Of a stretch of 42,037 bases of DNA, positions 25,385-32,975 are shown in pieces. Where the stretch lies: contig NZ_LOJP01000003.1 in the NCBI RefSeq assembly GCF_001553785.1, positions 1 through 42,037 on the forward strand, given 5' to 3'. The notes under the pieces were generated by a model, which was not told where the DNA came from, searched no databases, and worked only from the letters and a program-made list of their open reading frames with translations. Position numbers and translations under genes: made by a program. Numbering within the stretch: the stretch's first letter is position 1; each line of letters begins with the position of its first letter. This stretch comes from Actinoplanes sp. TFC3. Lineage in GTDB: Bacteria > Actinomycetota > Actinomycetes > Mycobacteriales > Micromonosporaceae.

Positions 25385-26728
25385 ATGGCTTCTCTTCATG
25401 CACGAGGAAATTCGTTCTGTGTCCGATGGCGGGCAGCGGCCGGACGCCAGCAGTGCTGCACGTTTGCCGGCCCATCCGACGTCAAGGCTGTCGCCGCTAA
25501 GCAGTACGTCGAGGCGCAGGGCGCCCAGGTCAGCAGCGCTCAGGTGTACGCGGCGATCGACCCGACGGCCTCCCGGGCGCTGGCACGACCGCCCACAGTG
25601 CTGCTGCGCGAGTGGATCGAGCGGTGGCTGGCCCTGAAGGTCGATGTCGCCGTCACCACGCACGCCGAGTACGCGCGGACCCTGCGCGGCCGCGTCGCCG
25701 CAAGTCTCGGCCACCTGCCGGTCGCCGAGATCACCCGGCACGAGCATCTAGATCCGTGGAAGGCGGCGCTGGCGCGGGAGTTGATGCCGGCCGGGGTGCG
25801 CAAGCACTGGATCGTGCTGAACCAGGTGATGCAAGACGCGGTGCCACATCTGCGCTGTGACAATCCGATGCGCCGGCCGGCCGGACGCCGCGGCAACGGC
25901 CTGCCCAGTATCAGCCCTCACCACGCGTGCGTGCTCGACGCTGATCAGGCCAGTATTCTGCTGACGCACTGCCCCGACGCCATCCATGCCGTCGTGGTCG
26001 CGTTGCTGGCGACCGGATTGCGGCTGGGGGAACTGCTCGGCCTGCGTGCCGAAGACATCCGCCTCGGTCGAGAACCGATGCTGCGCGTCGAGCGGACCTT
26101 ACGCCGCGACGGCACCAACGCCGAGCCGAAGACGACGCGATCGCGACGGGCGGTGACGCTGACGCCTGGCACGACCGTCCTGTTCAGCCGCCTGATCGTC
26201 GGCAAGTCACCCGACGACCTGGTGTTCACCGCGCCCGACGGCGAACCGTGGAAAGCCGGCACGCTCCGGCAGCGGTACTGGCAGCGCGCTGTCATCGCCG
26301 CCCAACGCTGCCCGCATCACCCACCGGCTGCCGCTGCTTCCGGCTGGGTCAACCCGCGAGCGGTGTCGGCCTGTCACTGTCGGGGCCGGCTGCGGGTGCG
26401 GCCACGGTTGCAGGATCTACGGCACACCCACGTCGCCTACCTGATCCCCGCCGGATGGGATTTCCTCGCGATCCAGCTGCGTCTGGGCCACGCCTCGATC
26501 AGGACCACCTTCGACGTGTACGGGCATCTCCTGCCCCACGGCGAGCGGTCGCGGCTCGCCGTACTCGATGTCCGCATGCCCTTCCTGCAGACCACCTATG
26601 TGCTCTCAGCTACGGCACGCCGTTCGGGCAACCCATTCGCCGGGCGGCGTGGGCCGGCTGGGCGTCCGGGAGCCGTCGTCCGCAGAACGAGTCGTCGTCC
26701 GGCGCAGACCCGGCACACCAGAAAGTAG
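25385..26728 (+). CDS. Tyrosine recombinase/integrase
   Basis: A 447-residue phage/plasmid-type integrase from ATG 25385 (MASLHARGNSFCVRWR, the AP2-like arm-binding start). The core-binding domain follows (LREWIERWLALKVDVAVTTH, ITRHEHLDPWKAALARELMP). The catalytic domain has LLATGLRLGELLGLRAEDI (Arg), TRSRRAVTLTPGTT, LQDLRHTHVAYLI (Arg; the usual His of HDLRH is Q) and RLGHASIRTTFDVYGH (Tyr). An insertion with Cys/His residues (RCPHHPP, ACHCRGRL) before box II could bind zinc, as in some actinobacterial integrases. The last 80 residues are arginine-rich and may be non-native extension. It probably belongs to an integrative element; no tRNA lies next to it. Confidence 0.85.
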   Translation: MASLHARGNSFCVRWRAAAGRQQCCTFAGPSDVKAVAAKQYVEAQGAQVSSAQVYAAIDPTASRALARPPTVLLREWIERWLALKVDVAVTTHAEYARTLRGRVAASLGHLPVAEITRHEHLDPWKAALARELMPAGVRKHWIVLNQVMQDAVPHLRCDNPMRRPAGRRGNGLPSISPHHACVLDADQASILLTHCPDAIHAVVVALLATGLRLGELLGLRAEDIRLGREPMLRVERTLRRDGTNAEPKTTRSRRAVTLTPGTTVLFSRLIVGKSPDDLVFTAPDGEPWKAGTLRQRYWQRAVIAAQRCPHHPPAAAASGWVNPRAVSACHCRGRLRVRPRLQDLRHTHVAYLIPAGWDFLAIQLRLGHASIRTTFDVYGHLLPHGERSRLAVLDVRMPFLQTTYVLSATARRSGNPFAGRRGPAGRPGAVVRRTSRRPAQTRHTRK

Positions 26729-26973
26729 CGGCCACGATCGCCCGTGCCGATCAAGCTGCTTCAGGCCTCGCCGCGCGAGAGAACGGCACCTGCGCCGCGA
26801 TGCAGCTTCCGCCACATCCCTTCGGCACCCCGCCCGTGGGGTTCGGGCCGACCTCCACGCTACCGATCGAGGGCGTCCTCTGACGTGTCAGCCAAGCAGG
26901 CCGTACTGGCCGATCCATTACCCACTCGGCGGCACACCAGATGAGCACATGCTGGAGGGCGCCGCCGGCCGAG

Positions 26974-27690
26974 CTACTTCTTGCTCAGGCGGGCCGCAGT
27001 GGTGTCCAGCATGCGCAGCAGGAGGTCGCCCAGCAGGATCACTTCCGAGGCCACGGTGGGGTCGCTGTAGGTGACCTGCCGGTGAGAGCTGGGGTTCTTG
27101 AACACGCCGATGGCCCCGGCGAACAGAGAGCTCACCGCGTCGCGCTCTCCGCCGTCAAGGCTCGCGTCGGTCAAGGGCCCGGTAGGGCCGAACGCGGAGC
27201 GCATCAGTTTCACGCCGATCTCGGAATCGCTGGCCCCGGCGAGTTCCCGCACGCGGATCTCCACCTCGCGCATGGCGGCGAACTCGTACTCCCCCAGCAG
27301 GAACTGCGACCGGACGCGGTCGGCGATGCGCGGGTGCAGGTCGACGTCGATCCGCCGGGCCGCCTGGATCAGCGCCAGTCCGTCTGATGCGGCGACGACC
27401 TGCTGGCCGAGACGGCTGATGATGAAGAACTCGGCTGACTGGTCGGGATCCGGGGCGATCAGGCCGGCATGGCGTAGCCAGTCGAGCGCCTCGACGACAG
27501 CGCGGACGGCGGCGGCCGAGGTCTGTCGATCGATCTCGTTCTGCGAGTAGGTCTGTTTGAGTCCCTGGATGACGTTGCTGCGCGCGGTCGGCCCGCTGCC
27601 GTTGGCGAAAGCGTGCAGCAGGTGCAGGCCGACGCGGTCAACGGGCAGGCCGATGGCGTCGCCGGCCGCAACGATCGGCGTGTAGGTCAT
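26974..27690 (-). CDS. TIGR02391-type protein
   Basis: A 238-residue protein from ATG 27690. The C-terminal 120 residues match the TIGR02391 (Ymh-like) pattern: LHPRIADRVRSQFLLGEYEF, AAMREVEIRVRELAG, IGVKLMRSAFGPTGPLTDAS, VSSLFAGAIGVFKNPSSHRQ, ASEVILLGDLLLRMLDTTAA. The N-terminal part has a helical region (LDWLRHAGLIAPDPDQ, FFIISRLGQQVVAASDGLAL) that may bind nucleic acid. Proteins of this family recur in defence islands and beside restriction systems, but their biochemical role is not established. The long open frame continuing upstream to 29871 is an antisense shadow of nrdA. It is convergent with the integrase. Confidence 0.78.
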   Translation of the reverse strand: MTYTPIVAAGDAIGLPVDRVGLHLLHAFANGSGPTARSNVIQGLKQTYSQNEIDRQTSAAAVRAVVEALDWLRHAGLIAPDPDQSAEFFIISRLGQQVVAASDGLALIQAARRIDVDLHPRIADRVRSQFLLGEYEFAAMREVEIRVRELAGASDSEIGVKLMRSAFGPTGPLTDASLDGGERDAVSSLFAGAIGVFKNPSSHRQVTYSDPTVASEVILLGDLLLRMLDTTAARLSKK

Positions 27691-28164
27691 CTTCACCGGG
27701 GCGACGCTAGGTGAGGGGTGGTCATGACGGCAACGCAGATCGGAAGCATGATCCGCCAACGCGGGACCGGCCAACAGCCATGTCACCAGGGGTTCCGCTA
27801 TGGGATCGAGTCCGGGGGTTCGCTGAATAGAATGCCACGGGTCAGCCAATCGAGTGCCCGCGCCGCCAACGATCCCCTCGATGAGGCCCGAGCGGCCGGT
27901 GGCATTCCTCGTGCGTCTTGTCGTGCTTGCCCTCGTCGCTCCGGTTCCCTCGCGGAATCTCGTTCTCGGTGGCGGCGCAGGACCAGCGTGCATCTGACAA
28001 TCGGCGCCTCCCGGACCAGGATGCGTCCACTTGGGTGAGCAAGTGCTTGAGCCCTCCGCGATGAGGTCACGGAAGGCGAGGGTTGAGTGACCGTGGGGCG
28101 CGACACGCCGAACACACCATCTGGTGTTGCCTTCGATGACACTCGCCCATATATGGTGTTGCTC
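27691..28164. other. Intergenic stretch upstream of nrdAB riboswitch
   Basis: About 470 nt without a supported gene. Short frames on both strands are arginine/serine-rich and have no family features. The right part should contain the nrdAB promoter. GGTGTTGC occurs twice (28111-28118 and 28155-28162) just before the riboswitch, possibly part of a regulatory site, but this is weak. Confidence 0.35.
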
Positions 28165-28355
28165 GCAGCTGGTTCGATCATCGCTTCGGCGGTGATCGAG
28201 GCAAGAGGGAACCCGGTGTGAGTCCGGGACTGCCCCGCAGCGGTGAGTGGGAACGAACGCCGTCACACAAGCACTGGGCTCCGCAGGGCCTGGGAAGCGA
28301 TGGCCAGTAGGCGACCGTGAGGTCATGCCCGCGAGTCCGAAGACCTGCCAGCGCA
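28165..28355 (+). promoter_or_regulatory. Cobalamin riboswitch upstream of nrdAB
   Basis: The conserved core is easy to see: AAGAGGGAACCCGGTGTGAG, CCGGGACTGCCCCGCAGCGG, TGAGTGGGAACGAACGCCGT, CTGGGAAGCGATGGCCAGTA, and the B12 box CGAGTCCGAAGACCTGCCA at 28332-28350. The order and spacing match the RF00174-type cobalamin aptamer. A further 125 nt of leader, with GC-rich stems after the B12 box, separates it from the nrdA start. In Streptomyces coelicolor a B12 riboswitch is known to repress the class Ia nrdABS operon when cobalamin supports the class II enzyme; the same logic fits here. Confidence 0.93.
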
Positions 28356-28479
28356 CCGTGCGCCGCCGTGGCGTGCGGTGGTCGAAGGCCGCGCGGGACG
28401 GCCGACGCCGAGATGACGGCCGGACCGTGGGCCGTCGGCGTCCCCGTGTGCCTTCACAAGGGCTTTGGGGGACGCGGAG

Positions 28480-30882
28480 ATGACGGTCACAGACGAGAAG
28501 ACGGCCGCGCCGGAGCAGCGCCGGCATCAGATGCAGGTCCGCAAGCGCAACGGCGACCTCGAGACGGTCGACGTCAACAAGATCGTCAAGGCGGTCGAGC
28601 GGTGGGTGACCGACCTCGACGAGGTCGACCCGCTGCGCGTCGCGACCAAGACGATCAGCGGCCTGTACGACGGCGCGACCACCGCCGAGCTGGACAAACT
28701 GTCCATTCAGACGTCGGCCGAACTGATCGGCGAGGAGCCGCAGTACTCCCGGCTGGCCGCGCGCCTGCTCGCCGCGTACGTGGAGAAGGAAGTTCGCAAT
28801 CAGGGCGTCGCGACTTTCAGCCAGTCGATCCGCTACGCGCACCAGCAGGGCCTGATCGGCGACGAGACGGCCGCGTTCGTGGCCAAGAACGCCCGCAAGC
28901 TCGACGACGCCGTGGACGAGAACCAGAATCTGCGGTTCGAGTACTTCGGGCTGCGGACGGTGGCCGACCGCTACCTGCTGCGCCACCCACAGGAGCGCAC
29001 GGTGGTCGAGACCCCGCAGTACTTCCTGCTGCGCGTCGCCTGTGGGCTGAGCACCACGCCGGCCGAGGCGATCGGCTTCTACAAGCTCATGTCGAGCTTG
29101 GCTTATCTGCCGAGCTCGCCGACGCTGTTCAACTCGGGCACCCGGCACACGCAGATGTCGTCCTGCTTCCTCGTCGATTCCCCCAAGGACGAGCTCGACT
29201 CGATCTACGAGCGCTACCACCAGGTCGCCAAGCTGTCGAAGTTCTCCGGCGGCATCGGCATCTCGTGGAGCCGGGTCCGCGGCCGGGGCGCGCTGATCCG
29301 CGGGACCAACGGCAAGTCGAACGGCATCGTGCCGTTCCTCAAGACCCTCGACGCGGGCGTGGCCGCGGTCAACCAGGGTGGCCGGCGCAAGGGTGCCGCC
29401 TGCGTCTATCTGGAGCCGTGGCACCCCGACGTCGAGGAGTTCCTGGAGCTGCGCGACAACACCGGCGAGGAGTCCCGGCGTACGCATAATTTGAATCTGG
29501 CCAACTGGATCCCGGATGAGTTCATGCGCCGGGTCGAGGCTGACGGCGACTGGTCGCTGATCGACCCGTCCGATGCCCCTGAGCTGCCGGACCTGTTTGG
29601 TGACGAGTTCGATGAGGCCTACCGGGCCGCGGAGAAGAAGGCGGTCAAGACCGTCAAGGCCCGCGATTTGTACGGGCGGATGATGCGCACCCTGGCGCAG
29701 ACCGGTAACGGGTGGATGACGTTCAAGGATCCGTCCAACCGGCTGTCCAACCAGACCGGCGTCCCCGGCAACACGATTCACCTGTCGAACTTGTGCACCG
29801 AGATCCTCGAGGTCAACTCGGACGACGAGACGGCGGTGTGCAACCTCGGCTCGATCAACCTCGGGGCGCACATTACCGACGGCGGCGTCGATTGGGAGAA
29901 GCTGCGCGCTACCGTCCGGACGGCAGTGGTCTTCCTCGACCGGGTCATCGACATCAACTTCTACCCGTCGGCCCAGGCGGAGAAGTCGAACCCGCGGTGG
30001 CGGCCGATCGGGCTGGGGCTGATGGGCCTACAGGACGCGTTTTTCCAGCTACGGTTGCCGTTCGACTCGGCTGCGGCCAAGGAGCTGTCGACCCGCGTGC
30101 AGGAGGAGATTTTCCTGACTGCGCTGGAGTCGAGCGTGGCGCTGGCCGAGCAGTTCGGCCCGCACCCGGCGTATGCGGAAACCCGGGCGGCCAAGGGTGA
30201 CCTTCACCATGAGCTGTGGGGTGCGACGCCTGAGCAGACCGACCGCTGGGCTTCTTTGAAGGGCCGGATCGCCGAGCACGGCCTGCGTAACTCGCTCATG
30301 ATCGCGATTGCGCCGACGGCCACCATCGCGTCGATCGCGGGCTGCTACGAGTGCATCGAGCCGCAGGTGTCGAACCTGTTCAAGCGCGAGACCATGTCGG
30401 GCGAGTTCTTGCAGATCAACTCCTATCTTGTCCGGGAACTGAAGGCTCGCGGGCTGTGGACGGCTGCCATCCGGGAGCAGATCAAGCGGGCCGAGGGGTC
30501 GGTGCAGGGCATCGCTGAGCTGCCCGAGGACGTGCGGGAGCTGTTCCGCACAGCGTGGGAACTGCCGCAGAAGGCGCTGATCGACCTGGCCGCCGCCCGC
30601 GCGCCCTACATCGACCAGTCGCAGTCGCTCAACCTGTTCCTGAGTGCCCCAACGATCGGCAAGCTCTCCTCGATGTACCTGTACGGCTGGAAGGCCGGCC
30701 TGAAGACGTCGTACTACCTGCGCTCGCGGCCCGCGACGCGCATTCAGCAGGCGACCGTGTCCGTGGCTCCGGCCGCGGCCGTGACGACGCCCGTCGTCAC
30801 CTCGCCCATCGCCGTCATCTCCGACGACGAGGCGCTCGCCTGCTCCTTGGAAAACCCCGAAAGCTGTGAGGCCTGCCAGTGA
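28480..30882 (+). CDS. nrdA: Class Ia ribonucleoside-diphosphate reductase, alpha subunit
   Basis: An 800-residue catalytic subunit that reduces ribonucleoside diphosphates to deoxy forms using a radical from NrdB. One ATP-cone lies at the N-terminus (MQVRKRNGDLETVDVNKIVK). Catalytic residues are visible: the first active-site Cys in TQMSSCFLVDSPKDEL, the N-x-C-x-E of HLSNLCTEILEVN, and the second Cys in TAVCNLGSINLGAH. The mobile C-terminal redox pair is SCEACQ. ATG 28480 follows GACGCGGAG; a frame start five codons upstream is less likely. The stop overlaps nrdB's GTG by 4 nt (GTGA). Preceded by a cobalamin riboswitch, so made mainly when B12 is scarce. Confidence 0.95.
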   Translation: MTVTDEKTAAPEQRRHQMQVRKRNGDLETVDVNKIVKAVERWVTDLDEVDPLRVATKTISGLYDGATTAELDKLSIQTSAELIGEEPQYSRLAARLLAAYVEKEVRNQGVATFSQSIRYAHQQGLIGDETAAFVAKNARKLDDAVDENQNLRFEYFGLRTVADRYLLRHPQERTVVETPQYFLLRVACGLSTTPAEAIGFYKLMSSLAYLPSSPTLFNSGTRHTQMSSCFLVDSPKDELDSIYERYHQVAKLSKFSGGIGISWSRVRGRGALIRGTNGKSNGIVPFLKTLDAGVAAVNQGGRRKGAACVYLEPWHPDVEEFLELRDNTGEESRRTHNLNLANWIPDEFMRRVEADGDWSLIDPSDAPELPDLFGDEFDEAYRAAEKKAVKTVKARDLYGRMMRTLAQTGNGWMTFKDPSNRLSNQTGVPGNTIHLSNLCTEILEVNSDDETAVCNLGSINLGAHITDGGVDWEKLRATVRTAVVFLDRVIDINFYPSAQAEKSNPRWRPIGLGLMGLQDAFFQLRLPFDSAAAKELSTRVQEEIFLTALESSVALAEQFGPHPAYAETRAAKGDLHHELWGATPEQTDRWASLKGRIAEHGLRNSLMIAIAPTATIASIAGCYECIEPQVSNLFKRETMSGEFLQINSYLVRELKARGLWTAAIREQIKRAEGSVQGIAELPEDVRELFRTAWELPQKALIDLAAARAPYIDQSQSLNLFLSAPTIGKLSSMYLYGWKAGLKTSYYLRSRPATRIQQATVSVAPAAAVTTPVVTSPIAVISDDEALACSLENPESCEACQ

Positions 30883-31925
30883 CCACCATTCCCGAACCCC
30901 GCACCGCGCCCGCCGAGACCAGGCACCAGATGCTGCTCGACCCGGGCATGGATCTCACGCTGCGGCCGATGCGTTACCCGCACTTCTTCGACCGGTTCAA
31001 GGACGCCATCAAGAACACCTGGACCGTCGAAGAGGTCGACCTGCACTCCGACCTGGCGGACCTGTCCCGGTTGTCGCCGGCTGAGCAGCACCTGGTGTCG
31101 CGGCTGGTGGCGTTCTTCGCCACCGGTGACACGATCGTGGCCAACAACTTGGTGCTCAACCTGTATCAGCACGTCAACTCGCCCGAGGGCCGGCTGTATC
31201 TGTCGCGGCAGCTGTTCGAGGAGGCCGTGCACGTCCAGTTCTATTTGAACCTGCTCGACACGTACGTGCCGAACGAGCAGGAGCGGTTCGAGGCGTTCGC
31301 TGCGGTCGAAAACATTCCGTCGATCGCGCGCAAGGCTGAGTTCTGCTTCAAGTGGATCGACTCGATCTACTCGGTCCGCGAACTCAGGACACGCGAGGAC
31401 CGGCGGGCGTTCCTGCTCAACGTTATCTGCTTCGCCGCGTGCATCGAGGGCCTGTTCTTCTACGGCGCCTTCGCCTACGTCTACTTCCTTCGCTCGCGAG
31501 GGCTGCTGAACGGGCTCGCGTCCGGCACCAACTGGGTATTCCGCGACGAGAGCATGCACATGGCGTTCGCGTTCGACGTCGTCGACACCGTACGCCAGGA
31601 GGAACCGGACCTGTTTGACACCGAGATGGAGCAGCAGGTCAAGGACATGCTGGCCGAGGCCGTCGAGTGCGAGGTCCAGTTCGCCGCCGACATTCTCGAG
31701 CAGGGTGTCTCCGGCATGTCCCTGGCCGACATGCGCGAGTACCTGCAGCACGTCGCCGACCGGCGGCTCGAGGTGCTCGGCATCGAGCCCGTCTACGGCA
31801 GCAAGAACCCGTTCGCGTTCATGGAACTGCAGGACGTCCAGGAACTGTCGAACTTCTTCGAGCGCCGCGTCTCGGCCTACCAGGTCGGCGTGACCGGCTC
31901 GGTCTCGTTCGACGACGATTTCTGA
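30879..31925 (+). CDS. nrdB: Class Ia ribonucleoside-diphosphate reductase, beta subunit
   Basis: A 348-residue ferritin-like subunit that holds the diiron-tyrosyl radical for NrdA. Metal ligands and radical site are in place: Asp84 (ATGDTIVANN), Glu115 and His118 (LFEEAVHVQFYLNLL) and Tyr122, with the later ligands in CIEGLFFYGAFAYVYF and NWVFRDESMHMAFAFD. The residue numbers coincide with those of E. coli NrdB. The GTG start overlaps the nrdA stop, so the two are translationally coupled and share the riboswitch. The C-terminal tail (SVSFDDDF) is the usual peptide that docks on NrdA. Confidence 0.95.
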   Translation: MTTIPEPRTAPAETRHQMLLDPGMDLTLRPMRYPHFFDRFKDAIKNTWTVEEVDLHSDLADLSRLSPAEQHLVSRLVAFFATGDTIVANNLVLNLYQHVNSPEGRLYLSRQLFEEAVHVQFYLNLLDTYVPNEQERFEAFAAVENIPSIARKAEFCFKWIDSIYSVRELRTREDRRAFLLNVICFAACIEGLFFYGAFAYVYFLRSRGLLNGLASGTNWVFRDESMHMAFAFDVVDTVRQEEPDLFDTEMEQQVKDMLAEAVECEVQFAADILEQGVSGMSLADMREYLQHVADRRLEVLGIEPVYGSKNPFAFMELQDVQELSNFFERRVSAYQVGVTGSVSFDDDF

Positions 31926-31971
31926 TCGCCGCCGGCCGCCTTCCCTGCTCACCGACCGCGTTGCGTCGCTG

Positions 31972-32277
31972 ATGCGGGAAGGTGGCTGGCGTCAGGTGAC
32001 GGTGACCGCCTCGATGGGGCATCTCGGCACCGACGTCACGGGGGTCGCCGCAGACGGGCGACGCTGGGTGTTGCGCTGCCATCCCGACCCGTCGAGCGTC
32101 GCCGCGCTCGACGTCCACCGGTTCGCCGACGGCGTTCGTGAGATGCGACGCGGTGACCTCACCATGATCGTTGTCGGAGGAGCCGCTCCTGCATCTCTGG
32201 TGCAGGCGGCGTCTCGGGCCGGGGTCACCGTCGTTGACGCCGCAAGCCTGTCTTGGTGGGAGAACCTGCAGGCGTGA
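31972..32277 (+). CDS. Mrr-like endonuclease-fold protein with degenerate active site
   Basis: About 101 residues from ATG 31972; sensible coding (LLTDRVASL) extends a few codons upstream in the same frame without a clear start. The order MGHLGTDVTGVAADGRRWVL, DVHRFADGVREMRRGDLTMI and RAGVTVVDAASLSWW follows the Mrr-type PD-(D/E)xK fold. In active enzymes the second strand reads Q-x-K; here it is L-R-C-H, so the catalytic Lys is gone. It starts 46 nt after nrdB on the same strand and could be co-transcribed with it. A non-catalytic DNA-binding or dead protein is likely. Its end overlaps the convergent small gene by 53 nt. Confidence 0.55.
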   Translation: MREGGWRQVTVTASMGHLGTDVTGVAADGRRWVLRCHPDPSSVAALDVHRFADGVREMRRGDLTMIVVGGAAPASLVQAASRAGVTVVDAASLSWWENLQA

Positions 32278-32533
32278 CCCGCTCGGAGTGCTGCACCACC
32301 GCGGCGATCTGCTCGCAGACGCACTCCGCCGGCCCGGCCTCGGCCAGGATCGATTCCACCCTGGCCAGCCGGGCCCGCGCGTCCTGCAGTTGCTGATGCA
32401 TGCGTGTGGCCCGCGCCGATCGTGCGCCTACCTGGCGGCGGGAGGCGTCCAGGCGATCGAAATCGGCAGGGCGCACGGCGATCATCTCGCGGCCGTCGAC
32501 CACCACGGTGTGTCTGTCGATCCTTCGGCCCAT
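32225..32533 (-). CDS. Small coiled-coil hypothetical protein
   Basis: A 102-residue protein from ATG 32533 (MGRRIDRHTVVVDGREMIAV). The first 35 residues look like a small beta-rich unit ending RPADFDRLDASRRQ. Residues about 40-75 form a coiled coil (RMHQQLQDARARLARVESIL). The C-terminus has two cysteines (AECVCEQIAAVV) and a basic tail. I recognise no family. It overlaps the end of the convergent Mrr-like gene by 53 nt, so one of the two gene ends may be misjudged. The divergent metE riboswitch starts about 115 nt from its start codon. Confidence 0.55.
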   Translation of the reverse strand: MGRRIDRHTVVVDGREMIAVRPADFDRLDASRRQVGARSARATRMHQQLQDARARLARVESILAEAGPAECVCEQIAAVVQHSERVTPAGSPTKTGLRRQRR

Positions 32534-32649
32534 GCGGCACCTTCCCGCGTAACGGACATCGGACGACCAGTGAACCACAGACCGGCCAGCCCTTGTCCCG
32601 TACGGCGGACGCCCTCACCCGATTCCCCGTGCGGCCCGTACGATGGCGG

Positions 32650-32840
32650 GCGGTGCTGGTTCGCCCTGTCCGCCAGGCGGGGTGTCGTAAGAGGGAACCC
32701 GGTGTGAGACCGGGACTGCCCCGCAGCGGTGAGTGGGAACGAACGCCGTCAACGAAGCACTGGACGCCACTAAAGCGTCTGGGAAGCGACCGCCGGTAGG
32801 AACGAGCAGGACGCCCACGAGTCCGAAGACCTGCCAGCGC
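32650..32840 (+). promoter_or_regulatory. Cobalamin riboswitch upstream of metE
   Basis: The aptamer core reads TAAGAGGGAACCCGGTGTGA, CCGGGACTGCCCCGCAGCGG, TGAGTGGGAACGAACGCCGT, CTGGGAAGCGACCGCCGGTA, and B12 box GAGTCCGAAGACCTGCCA (32819-32836). It matches the nrdAB riboswitch closely. Control of metE by a cobalamin riboswitch is well known in actinobacteria: the B12-independent enzyme is shut off when B12 is available for MetH. Confidence 0.95.
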
Positions 32841-32841
32841 T

Positions 32842-32862
32842 GCGCACACCGCCGGTGTGCGC
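32842..32862 (+). promoter_or_regulatory. Expression-platform hairpin after metE riboswitch
   Basis: GCGCACACC and GGTGTGCGC form a perfect 9-bp stem with a GCC loop, immediately after the B12 box. Stems in the same position follow the riboswitches at 38205 (minus) and 39018. It probably belongs to the switching part of the leader or terminates transcription early. Confidence 0.5.
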
Positions 32863-32975
32863 CGCCGGCGACCCCTCGGGAGGGTCAGGGCGGAAGCCGG
32901 TACCTCGCCGTACCCTGCCTTCCACCTTCCTCTCGTGTGCTGTCGTCGGGCACTTCGAGGGAAGGAATCCCTGTC

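Noticed and set aside
26815..26885. Possible tRNA gene (GGGGTTCGGGCC resembling a T-arm) next to the integrase
   Set aside because: No matching acceptor stem, D-arm or anticodon arm could be built on either strand.
26974..29871. 965-codon open frame on the minus strand
   Set aside because: Only its last 239 codons (TIGR02391-type gene) look like protein. The rest is antisense to nrdA and its riboswitch, low-complexity and arginine/glycine-rich, a usual effect of high GC.
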